Assembly (NCBI GenBank): GCA_030849065.1
Contig: JASAON010001659.1
Coordinates: 124,001 to 188,000 of the forward strand
Length of the DNA stretch: 64,000 bases
Direction: 5' to 3'
Source of the DNA: Jaenimonas drosophilae
Lineage: Eukaryota; Euglenozoa; Kinetoplastea; Trypanosomatida; Trypanosomatidae
Made by a program: the position numbers and the translations under genes. The first letter of the stretch is position 1, and each line of letters starts with the position of its first letter. Positions 56,185 through 64,000 of this stretch are shown in pieces. The notes below the pieces were generated by a model. The model saw only the letters and a program-made list of their open reading frames with translations, made no database searches and was not told the DNA's origin.

Positions 56185-59100
56185 TCAGCGGAGGTAGGAC
56201 GCAACCCACGATGGATTGAAGAGCACACGCTGACCAAAGACGGAGAAGATGTAGAGCGGGGCGAGGGAGCACCAGCACATCAGCCCGATGCGCCACCAAC
56301 ATCCCCACGAATAGAAGAACTCCTCATCAAACGTATCGGGCAGCATCACGGGTGAGAAGACGAAGCACAACACAGATGCCCCAACCGCCAGCAGAAACAG
56401 CGCCAAACGCGTACGTCGCTGGCGCCAGAGGATGCGCAGATGTACGCGACTCATCACCACCAACAGCTCCGTCAGCACCAAGGCGGAGTAGGTGATGCTG
56501 ACGATCTGAAACATCTCATTCCGAAAAACCTGCATCGCCACGAGCATCATCACCCCAGCCTGGAAGATGGATACCCACATCCACTGCAAGAAGGTGCGCA
56601 GATTCATGGAGCGGCACTTCACCAGCTCACGATACAGTGGCGGGAAGTCATGGACGTCCGCCTCGCTAAAATCTTCATCCAGCACGAGCGCAAAGGCCGG
56701 CCCCATCGTGAAGATGGTGGAGTATCCCATCAGGAGATATCCGTTGAACACCGACATGGTGATGCCAGCGTAGAGCACCGAGAAGATGGCCTGCACGACG
56801 GAATACACCACACCACGATGCATGACAAACTGGCTCAGCACACATGTACGCCGGTAGCTGTTGCGGCCATGCCACATAATTAAACGTACGCAGTGGCTAA
56901 ATGAGGTGATGGAGAAGTCCGCCGCCATGCTCGCCTGCTTTCCCTCCACCCCCTCCACCCCAATACCAACGTGGGCGGCCTGAATCATGGAAACATCGTT
57001 GCCGCCATCACCAATGGCGGCCATGCGCACCTTGTGCCCGGCATATCGACGCATAACCTCCACCACCGCCGCTTTTTGTGTGGGTGAGCACCGCGCCACA
57101 ATAACGGAGGTGGCGTGGCTCGCAACAGTGGTGAAGAGCTCGGCGAGGTGGGCTTCGAGGCACAGGGCCAAGGTTGGGCCGTCGAGGATGAGGGCCCACT
57201 CATCTCCGCCATAGCTCATGGAAAGAGATGGCCCCCCATCACACAAGGTGTAGCGCAGCTCCGCCAACCGCTCCTCCACCTGAGCCACATGACTGCTTTG
57301 CAACAGCTCCACGCGCGCACCTCGAGAGATCAGACGCGTTGAGCGGCCAATGGTTGTGGCGGTTTCAACCTTATCACCCGTGAGCATCCATACACGAATG
57401 CCGCACATGGCCAAGGTTTCCAGCGAGGGCACCACATCATCTTGCAGCTCGTCCTCCACCCCTGTGATACCGAGCAGGTTCATCTCCACCTCGAGCATCT
57501 TCATAGCCTGCTCCATCAGCTCCGTCCGCGAGGCCCCCAGCATTGCAGAGGCAGCCGCGTGTTGCTGGGAAAAGGCATCGTACTCCTGCTCCGTCAGTGT
57601 GCGGGTGGCAAAGACGAGAGTACGTAGCCCAGCATGTGCCAGTTCCTGGCAGCTCTCTTCCAGCCAATCTCGCGCCTTCACCACCTCCATCATTTTTGTA
57701 TCTGCACCCTTCATGAAGTAGCGAATCTGTGCGGATGGTCCCGAGGCGGCCTCACGCACCACCACGCCCATGCACCTCCGCTCCGAGGTGAAGGGGAAGA
57801 GCTTCAGTACCGTGTAGGTGGTGCTGCGGCCGTGTGGGTCCGCAAAGGTGATGGAGTTGGCATCGCGGGAGGTGAGAATGATACCAAGACTGGCGCAGTA
57901 CTTGACCAAGGTAATCTCATCTGGTGATGAGGCCTGGTAGGTGCGCTCGCCATGCTCCACCAACGTACTCACGTTGTGGCAGAGGACCATCGCAAGGGCC
58001 ATCTCCCGTACGCTATGGATCTCCTGCGGGGATAGACGAAGGTGGCGCTGCTCAGCCATCATCACCATCGCCGATGATGATGTAGGGGGCGGGGAGAAGG
58101 CCTCCGAAATGAGGGTGCCAAGGCGAGGTTGATGTTGCTTCGTATAGATCCATTCCGGCCCCACCTGAATGCTCTGCACACTCATTTGGTTCTTGGTGAG
58201 GGTGCCCGTCTTGTCCGAAAAGAGGTACTGCAGCCGGCCGAGCTCTTCCGGCAGCTCCGTCGCACGCGTGGCGGCCCCTGGCATGTGCGGATCTCTGCCA
58301 ATATCCCTTGAGTACCACAAACGGCCAAGATCAACATTCACGCGCATCGAAATGGGGATGATGGCGGACATGAGGATCAAAAACCGGCACAACATAATCC
58401 ACCAACTTCCCTGGAAGCCTTGGAAGCTCACCAACATGAAGGAGAGGGCGAGGAGCAGCATAAGGCAGTAGAGGGCGATGGCGTTGAGCTCATCTTCAAT
58501 CAGCCCACGCTTCGTGCGCGGACGAGACGAATTCATGGCACTGCGTGTATCGCGTCCTGTGTGAATTACCGCGCCAACCAACGTCCCCGACGCCACGACG
58601 CAGTTGGCCCACAACGTGTGATCGAGATGAATGGCCTCTGCATCTCCCCAGGTGGTATCGAGCACCCCTGAAAAACGGTAGATGTCGGTGTGTGGGGCCT
58701 CACAGCGGATGTTGGCACGCATGTGGCTCAGATCTTCATAGGAGATGGCCTTGGTGCTCTGCAGGGCGTAGCGCAGCTTCCAATCTGTTTCACCATCGAG
58801 CTGATCTGTGCGTAGATAGGTGGTGCCGGTGGCTTCAGAGGTGGCGAGGAGGATGCAATCAGCAGGGATGCGCTGATTGGGGTACAAGACCAACACATCT
58901 CCAACCTCAATGCGGGATGAAGGGATGGGCATCAACGTTCCACCCTTGGTGAGCTTGATGTAGCTCTCCGAGTTGGCGGCGCGGTCTCTGGACCACCGCT
59001 TCATCTCATCCAAACCTTCCTTGGCCAAGGAGAGGCTGAGCACCAATACCAGCGGGGAGAGATAGGTGAAGAGGAAGCCAACCTGCAGCACAGGGACGAA

Positions 59101-59418
59101 CTGCGAGATGGCGAGGAGGAGATAAAAGAGATTGAAGAAGTCGCGGAACTGATGCATCAGTGCCACAGGAACAAAAGTGAGAATGTTGTAGCGGCGGTTG
59201 TTGATGGCGTTGGAGCCGTACATGGCATAACCACTCCACTGGCCGCGCTCACAGCCGAGTGGTATCGTTCGCGGCCCTCGATGCCGATCATGATCATCGC
59301 TGCAGATCCGTCTCAGCCACTCTGCGAAGCCAGGCGTGTGGGATGGGGGAATGGGCAGAGTGGAGGAGGGGTCGTGGAGATCTTCATGGCTACGAAGAAG
59401 TTGGTACGACGGGGCCAT
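56185..59418 (-). CDS. P4-ATPase phospholipid flippase, ATP9/Neo1 type
   Basis: 1077 residues from the ATG at 59418. It has the P4 hallmarks: N-terminal NNRRYNILTFVPVALMHQF leading into TM1-2, DQLDGETDWKLRY in the actuator domain, the phosphorylation motif LFSDKTGTLTKNQMS, MKGADTKMMEVV in the nucleotide domain, and GDGGNDVSMIQAAHVGIGVE in the hinge. The short N-terminus and close match of the first membrane pair to ATP9A/Neo1 suggest the endosomal/Golgi subfamily, which works without a CDC50 subunit. The protein flips aminophospholipids to the cytosolic leaflet. About ten membrane spans are present, and all catalytic motifs are intact. Confidence 0.93.
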   Translation of the reverse strand: MAPSYQLLRSHEDLHDPSSTLPIPPSHTPGFAEWLRRICSDDHDRHRGPRTIPLGCERGQWSGYAMYGSNAINNRRYNILTFVPVALMHQFRDFFNLFYLLLAISQFVPVLQVGFLFTYLSPLVLVLSLSLAKEGLDEMKRWSRDRAANSESYIKLTKGGTLMPIPSSRIEVGDVLVLYPNQRIPADCILLATSEATGTTYLRTDQLDGETDWKLRYALQSTKAISYEDLSHMRANIRCEAPHTDIYRFSGVLDTTWGDAEAIHLDHTLWANCVVASGTLVGAVIHTGRDTRSAMNSSRPRTKRGLIEDELNAIALYCLMLLLALSFMLVSFQGFQGSWWIMLCRFLILMSAIIPISMRVNVDLGRLWYSRDIGRDPHMPGAATRATELPEELGRLQYLFSDKTGTLTKNQMSVQSIQVGPEWIYTKQHQPRLGTLISEAFSPPPTSSSAMVMMAEQRHLRLSPQEIHSVREMALAMVLCHNVSTLVEHGERTYQASSPDEITLVKYCASLGIILTSRDANSITFADPHGRSTTYTVLKLFPFTSERRCMGVVVREAASGPSAQIRYFMKGADTKMMEVVKARDWLEESCQELAHAGLRTLVFATRTLTEQEYDAFSQQHAAASAMLGASRTELMEQAMKMLEVEMNLLGITGVEDELQDDVVPSLETLAMCGIRVWMLTGDKVETATTIGRSTRLISRGARVELLQSSHVAQVEERLAELRYTLCDGGPSLSMSYGGDEWALILDGPTLALCLEAHLAELFTTVASHATSVIVARCSPTQKAAVVEVMRRYAGHKVRMAAIGDGGNDVSMIQAAHVGIGVEGVEGKQASMAADFSITSFSHCVRLIMWHGRNSYRRTCVLSQFVMHRGVVYSVVQAIFSVLYAGITMSVFNGYLLMGYSTIFTMGPAFALVLDEDFSEADVHDFPPLYRELVKCRSMNLRTFLQWMWVSIFQAGVMMLVAMQVFRNEMFQIVSITYSALVLTELLVVMSRVHLRILWRQRRTRLALFLLAVGASVLCFVFSPVMLPDTFDEEFFYSWGCWWRIGLMCWCSLAPLYIFSVFGQRVLFNPSWVASYLR

Positions 59419-59721
59419 TTGCAGAGATGTTTTTTGGACTAAAAATCGCAACCACTAATGAAGAAGTGGAGGACACAAGCCACCTCTGGTGCCCATACAC
59501 CGCGTTGATGGAGCTCCACAGGTACGTCCTATAAGTAATCCAGTCTGTACTAGTTTTGTGTGTAGGACGCAAAGAGTAGGTGAAGCGGTAGAGCCACCAT
59601 GAAATCTGTATTTCAGCAGCAACAACAACACTGACATCCATGTGGCCGTACCGATTGAAGCAGCAGCGGTCCCACATACACACACACAAAAAAAGAAGCA
59701 CACCACTTTACGTTTTATGCG

Positions 59722-60285
59722 TCAATCCTCATCCATCACTGGATCACCACCGCTGGCGCTCCACACCCGCTCAAACTCGCCCAAATTATTTTTGGCGCTC
59801 GGGTTGATGATGGCGATGAATCCCTCCGTCGTTGGTGCATCACTGAGCAGCGTTGGCTGCTGCACGAGTGCGGCGTTGAGCTCCAGAATGAAGCCATTCA
59901 GAGCGGCTGCGATGATGTAGCTCGTGCCATCCTTCATGGTGATGGTGCAAAGCTTCGTATCTTTTTGGCAGATGAGTGCGTTCTTCTTCTTCTTTCCCAC
60001 CACCTTGATGGCGTCGGGGGATATGCGGGCGCTATTCTTTTCAGATCCGAAGCTCACTGCGGTGATGGGGTTGGTGGATGCCTCCCTCACCGCGATGTGG
60101 GATGGATCGAGGCAGAGCACCATCAGCCCGTTGCTGTGCTGCAAGAGACGGCAGTTGTTTCCCACCACACCTCGGCAATGAACCAGACGGTATTGATGGA
60201 AGTAACGCTCGGTGAAGTAGTCAAAGGAGGTGGAGGAGGTTGGGATGCAGGATGGCCCCGCAGCCTCCACAGGAGCTACTTCCAT
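59722..60285 (-). CDS. ABITRAM: ABITRAM (FAM206A/Simiate) homologue
   Basis: 187 residues, the normal family length. It has FTERYFHQYRLVHCRG, LLQHSNGLMVLCLDPSH, VVGKKKKNALICQKDTKLCT, DGTSYIIAAALNGFILELN and TTEGFIAIINPS, which follow the FAM206A pattern and its GcvH-like barrel. In mammals the protein is nuclear and has been linked to actin and transcription; its basic function is poorly known. A homologue in a protist argues for an older, general eukaryotic role. No targeting signal is visible. Confidence 0.85.
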   Translation of the reverse strand: MEVAPVEAAGPSCIPTSSTSFDYFTERYFHQYRLVHCRGVVGNNCRLLQHSNGLMVLCLDPSHIAVREASTNPITAVSFGSEKNSARISPDAIKVVGKKKKNALICQKDTKLCTITMKDGTSYIIAAALNGFILELNAALVQQPTLLSDAPTTEGFIAIINPSAKNNLGEFERVWSASGGDPVMDED

Positions 60286-60479
60286 GATTGCTGTGCTCTA
60301 AACTACCTTCGTTGTTGTTGTTGTTGTTGTTTAAGGAGAGGCAGAGCATTCATCAGAGGATCATCACACCCAAAGACGAAGATGGTTCATCATCCATCAT
60401 TGGCTGTGCGTGTTCCTTTGTATTCATGAAAGATGAAATGTGTTTTGTTTATAATGTGATCAGGACAGCACAGATGCGG

Positions 60480-63400
60480 CTACTCCATGCGCTTGAGGAA
60501 GCTCTGACGCTTGCGCTGAACGCCCTGCCTATACAAATCGCGCAGCTTCGCGTTCTTCGGGTGACGCACGTCCGCCTCCACGACGCGATAGCGCAGATTG
60601 AAGGGCACCCGGCGGCCGGCTTGGTTGGATAAGGAACGTGCCATGCGCCGACGCTCGCGATTCGATGTACCGCGGTTGTTGAGCATCTCCTTCTCCAGGA
60701 GTGAGCGGCGGCGTGGCGGTGCGCCACCCGTGCCCTTCCCATCTTCACCAGCAGGGGCCAACTGACTTTGGCGGGCTCGGCGATCTTCCGCGAGTCGCGC
60801 CACATCTTCTGGGTCGCGTACGTGAAATTGTTGGTGTAAGTTGCCCAACTCTGATGCCTCTCGCATCTTAACGCCAATCGGCACAACATCATGTGGAGTG
60901 GCGTAGAGCGCCATCAGGTCCACCTCATCATCCTCCGCAACCAGATTAGCAGCAGCATCAGGTGATGGTGCAGTTCTCAATGTTGCTTCGCTCGCACACC
61001 CATCTGCAGCAGGAGCACCAACACTCTCAGCTGCTGGCGTCTCATCGGCTTGCTGAACTGGCACGTCCTCCGCCTCATCCAGCAGGGTCAGCCATGGAGA
61101 TGTACCACCAAGTGCTTCACTATTGGCATCCATGGATGGAGAAGCTGCAATGGACGCCGGATGTGCTGTTGTGGCTGTACTTCGTGGCTGACGTCCAGCT
61201 GGTATCTCCAACACGGGTGTGAAGGTGGCAGCATCGAGGCCGCACGGCATGCACGGGTTGTCGTTGATGAGCCCCTCACTAACATTTTCCACCACATCCG
61301 GCAGAGGTGTGCTAAGGATGGATATGGACGCGGAAGAGGCTGGCAGATGTGGCGCCGCGGCCATCATCTCATCCGCCAGCTGCGCATCATCGGTGCAGAG
61401 GAAGATGCGGCTGTTCGGATCCGCCACGGTGCGTAGCATCGAGGTCAGCAGCAGCACATGATGATTATCGCTGGTGGTTGGATGCAAGTGGAGCATCTCC
61501 AGCTGAGGCTGCTCCACAAGATGAGCCAGCATGCACTCGGTGAAGTGCAGCACACGCACCTCAACGTCGGGCGATGAATGTGCGTGCAACAGCGCATACA
61601 ACGAACGAAGACGCTGAGAGGCCAACAGTGGCTCGGATGCAATGGCTTGTTGCAGATTCGCATCAAACGAAATGGTGGTTTGGCTCTGCTGCACCGATTG
61701 GCACAGCTGCGTCAGGCACACAAATGGAATGAGAATGAGTATCTTGTGTGCTTCCGAGGATGGAGATGGTGGGGCCGCCACCTTAACGAACTGCTCACTG
61801 GACTCCACGAAGGAGGCATCCAGGACATAAATGTGGGTGTAGGCCTGGACACGCTCACGTAACTCAGGGAGGCTCGTGCAGATGGAGTCCGAGGAGGCCA
61901 AGGCGTAGTCCGAGAAGTGGGGAACGGCGCTGATCAAGGCAAGGTCCAACATGGGCATGTGTGTGGTGATGGCATCCAAACCAGCCTGGATAGCCGCATT
62001 GCCAATCATCTCTCTGAAGTAGCGGCGTGCAGCATCGCGGAGAGCTTCATCCATCACAACCAAACCTTCTGCCGCCACCAGACGATAGGCGGGCAGCTCC
62101 CCAAGGAGCTGTTGCACCTTGGCCGGGCCCAAGCCTTGGAGGAGGAAGAGCAGGAAGTCCTCCTTGCTCATGGCATTGCGGTGATGAAACAATGGTACGT
62201 ACTCATACTTCCAGTAGTGCTCAATGGCCTTTGGGTAGCCCAACTCTTCATCCAATGCGGCACGGTGGCTGAACTCATCCATTTGCTCCTGAAACAGACG
62301 CTTCTGGTCTGGCCAGGAGCCCTCCGCTGCCACCAACACCACTGCTCGGGTGGCATCCAACACACGCAGATTGGAGTCGTTCATGCGGTCCAAGGTTCGC
62401 AGTGCAGCCGCAGGTTTGGCATGAGCCAATGACGAGATCACGTAGTGGTACATCTCTGGTGTGAGCCCACCTCCTTGAACGACGGGTGTGCGAAAGCGCC
62501 GCGCCGTGGCGTCCGAGTACTGCAGCCACACGTCGTCCTCATCGGTGCTACCGGGCTGGCGTGCGTTGGTACGGTCCTTCTCAATGGCAAGACGTTCCTG
62601 AAACCGCTTCAGGAGCTCAATCACCTTCTGTGGCTGCCGTTGCTCAAAGGCCGCCTGCTCCAGCTGCCCCACAAAGGTTGGGTGCAGCAGCGAGTCTTGC
62701 AATCGTGGAGATGTAGGAATGCAGGCTGGACGTGGAAGACCCCGGTCCATGTGTGGGAAGGTTCGATGGTGGCTTGCGCTGGGCCACCCATCCAGGGTGG
62801 TAGGCGTTGAGCTTCCTAGATCATCGGGCAGGGTTGCAAGGAAGGATTGCAGTCCAGGGTCATCCACACGACCGCGGAGCCGCATCATGGCCGCCAGCAA
62901 CGCACGGCGCTGTGCAACATGCTCACGAGACGAGCCTGGAGGTGCCTCATGATCCGTTGGCAATGTGGGCGGGATGCCGTCAAGGTACCTCTCTACATAG
63001 TCCTCCATGATGGCAAGGGCCATGTCCTCCGCTCGCTCGTCACTGGGCGAGAGATCCGCAATTTGTAGCAACCACGTCCAATAGAGCATGGCGTCCTCCT
63101 TCTCCTTCCCCGCCTCACGCCAGTGTTGGTGCCACTGAAAGGCGGCGCTCAGATCTCGACCAACCGCGCACAGTCGGAGGAACTCCACGAAGGCCTCACG
63201 GTCAGCGTGATGGCTGTGGGCAAGCATGCGGAAGGCCTCCTGGGCGTATTGGTAGGACTGCAACTTCTTGGCATGATCCGTGTGAAGGGTGGTGACAGTC
63301 GTACACCACGAGAGAAGCCGAGCACAGTGATGGTCCTGCAGAAGATGGCGGTGGCGATGAAGTGCGTAGGCCATGTACCACGGGCGTGGCTCTTGGTAGA

Positions 63401-63491
63401 GTGCCTGGCGAAGCTCCTCTAAGCCCTTCGTGGCGCTCCACTGACGGAACACATCACGGTACTGCTGACGGTGCTTGACGCCGCCCCACAT
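60480..63491 (-). CDS. Large helical-repeat protein with PIN-like nuclease domain, probably mitochondrial
   Basis: 1003 residues from the ATG at 63491, the first after a strong acceptor (63608-63642). The N-terminal half is helical with PPR-like pairs (AFRMLAHSHHADREAFVEFL, YHYVISSLAHAKPAAALRTL). The region about 560-720 resembles a PIN domain: THIYVLDASFVESSEQF, then ILILIPFVCLTQLCQSV and NSRIFLCTDDAQLADEM, which supply acidic residues in PIN-like places. The C-terminus is basic (RRSLLEKEMLNNRG, SNRERRRMARSLS). Helical repeats plus PIN suggest an RNA-binding endonuclease or an inactive relative in mitochondrial RNA or ribosome maturation. The in-frame segment upstream of the ATG looks like a presequence but has no start after the acceptor. 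Confidence 0.6.
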   Translation of the reverse strand: MWGGVKHRQQYRDVFRQWSATKGLEELRQALYQEPRPWYMAYALHRHRHLLQDHHCARLLSWCTTVTTLHTDHAKKLQSYQYAQEAFRMLAHSHHADREAFVEFLRLCAVGRDLSAAFQWHQHWREAGKEKEDAMLYWTWLLQIADLSPSDERAEDMALAIMEDYVERYLDGIPPTLPTDHEAPPGSSREHVAQRRALLAAMMRLRGRVDDPGLQSFLATLPDDLGSSTPTTLDGWPSASHHRTFPHMDRGLPRPACIPTSPRLQDSLLHPTFVGQLEQAAFEQRQPQKVIELLKRFQERLAIEKDRTNARQPGSTDEDDVWLQYSDATARRFRTPVVQGGGLTPEMYHYVISSLAHAKPAAALRTLDRMNDSNLRVLDATRAVVLVAAEGSWPDQKRLFQEQMDEFSHRAALDEELGYPKAIEHYWKYEYVPLFHHRNAMSKEDFLLFLLQGLGPAKVQQLLGELPAYRLVAAEGLVVMDEALRDAARRYFREMIGNAAIQAGLDAITTHMPMLDLALISAVPHFSDYALASSDSICTSLPELRERVQAYTHIYVLDASFVESSEQFVKVAAPPSPSSEAHKILILIPFVCLTQLCQSVQQSQTTISFDANLQQAIASEPLLASQRLRSLYALLHAHSSPDVEVRVLHFTECMLAHLVEQPQLEMLHLHPTTSDNHHVLLLTSMLRTVADPNSRIFLCTDDAQLADEMMAAAPHLPASSASISILSTPLPDVVENVSEGLINDNPCMPCGLDAATFTPVLEIPAGRQPRSTATTAHPASIAASPSMDANSEALGGTSPWLTLLDEAEDVPVQQADETPAAESVGAPAADGCASEATLRTAPSPDAAANLVAEDDEVDLMALYATPHDVVPIGVKMREASELGNLHQQFHVRDPEDVARLAEDRRARQSQLAPAGEDGKGTGGAPPRRRSLLEKEMLNNRGTSNRERRRMARSLSNQAGRRVPFNLRYRVVEADVRHPKNAKLRDLYRQGVQRKRQSFLKRME

Positions 63492-64000
63492 CTTCAATCG
63501 CACTAGTTGTTGTTGGCTTGGAGTGCCTGCTGCTGAGTAGTCCTGCTGAAACCCTACGGTCGTAGCACTCAATCGCCTGCTCAACTGATTGCGACGGTAC
63601 GCTAGACCTACACATGATGCAAGGAAAGAAAGAACAAAAAAGTACGGAGAAAAAGAAACACACGTGTAACAATGTTTTGGAGCAATCTGCATCCTCTTCA
63701 CTGCAATCCGTCCACCGCCATGAGGTGCGGTGTGTTGGGCCATGTGCGGGCAGATCTGATCTCACCCAGCTCCGACTTCCTATCCGCCTCAGAAGCAGTA
63801 ACGTACACGGGCATACCACAAATTAATTCAATGAGCATTGCTGTGCGTGTGAGGAGTAAAGCCAAATTAGCTCTCATTCGTCCAAAGTCATTAGATCCAT
63901 GGCACTCATTCATTGTGCATCCACAGTTACATGGTTGATCCACGTTGTACACCTCTCGCTCTCTTACCACGCATCGTCAGGCTCAACAACCATTCTCAGA
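63492..64000. other. Leader and spacer upstream of the helical-repeat/PIN gene
   Basis: Contains the trans-splice signal at 63608-63642 and then about 350 bases that are probably the 3'UTR of the next gene outside the window. No coding frame is supported. Confidence 0.5.
63608..63642 (-). promoter_or_regulatory. Spliced-leader acceptor of the helical-repeat/PIN gene
   Basis: In the sense direction the tract CTTTTTTGTTCTTTCTTTCC is followed by TTGCATCATGTGTAG. The AG is at 63608-63609. The leader to the chosen ATG is about 115 bases with no earlier ATG. Confidence 0.7.

Overview
The window is nuclear DNA of a kinetoplastid protist. Four observations support this. (1) All 29 recognisable genes lie on the minus strand with no visible introns, as in one long polycistronic directional gene cluster. 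(2) Most starts have, just upstream in the sense direction, a pyrimidine tract followed by AG, as expected for spliced-leader trans-splicing. (3) The topoisomerase IB gene encodes only the large subunit and has no active-site tyrosine motif, the split form known from Kinetoplastea. (4) There is a 2262-residue DEIH helicase matching the mitochondrial RNA-editing helicase KREH2, and a hexose-phosphate mutarotase ending in SKL, a glycosomal targeting signal. The wide gene-free gaps and the simple repeats suggest a bodonid rather than a compact trypanosomatid genome, but that is inference.

Reading in the direction of transcription (64000 to 1): a mitochondrial helical-repeat/PIN protein, an ABITRAM homologue, an ATP9/Neo1-type P4-ATPase, the giant KREH2, a polytopic membrane protein, a pyruvate/indolepyruvate decarboxylase, an SNM1-type nuclease, a mitochondrial treble-clef zinc protein, a BRAP2-type ubiquitin ligase, an unknown 523-residue protein, YbeY, an LRR protein, a small probable mitochondrial protein, a propeller-like protein, a Vps4-like AAA ATPase, a DTD2/ATD-type aminoacyl-tRNA deacylase, an LYRM7/Mzm1-like complex III factor and the glycosomal mutarotase.

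From about 27.1 kb down to 16.9 kb the cluster opens into three gaps of over 2 kb, separated only by two paralogous genes. Both encode tandem, degenerate copies of part of the HECT N-lobe and lack any catalytic C-lobe; this is the most novel-looking element here. After it come CPSF73, a single-pass membrane protein, TOP1 large subunit, an LRR/Sfi1-repeat/coiled-coil protein, a CID/CCCH/RanBP2-finger protein, a tandem pair of CtlX-type amidinotransferase-fold proteins of which one has lost its catalytic cysteine, an LRR protein, and a mitochondrial TPR protein cut by the window edge.

The themes are mitochondrial gene expression (KREH2, YbeY, PIN protein, treble-clef protein, LYRM7), RNA 3'-end formation (CPSF73, CID protein), translation fidelity (ATD) and arginine/citrulline metabolism (CtlX pair). 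Kinetoplastid clusters are not operons, so neighbourhood alone says little about shared function. No tRNA, rRNA, CRISPR array or transposon was recognised.
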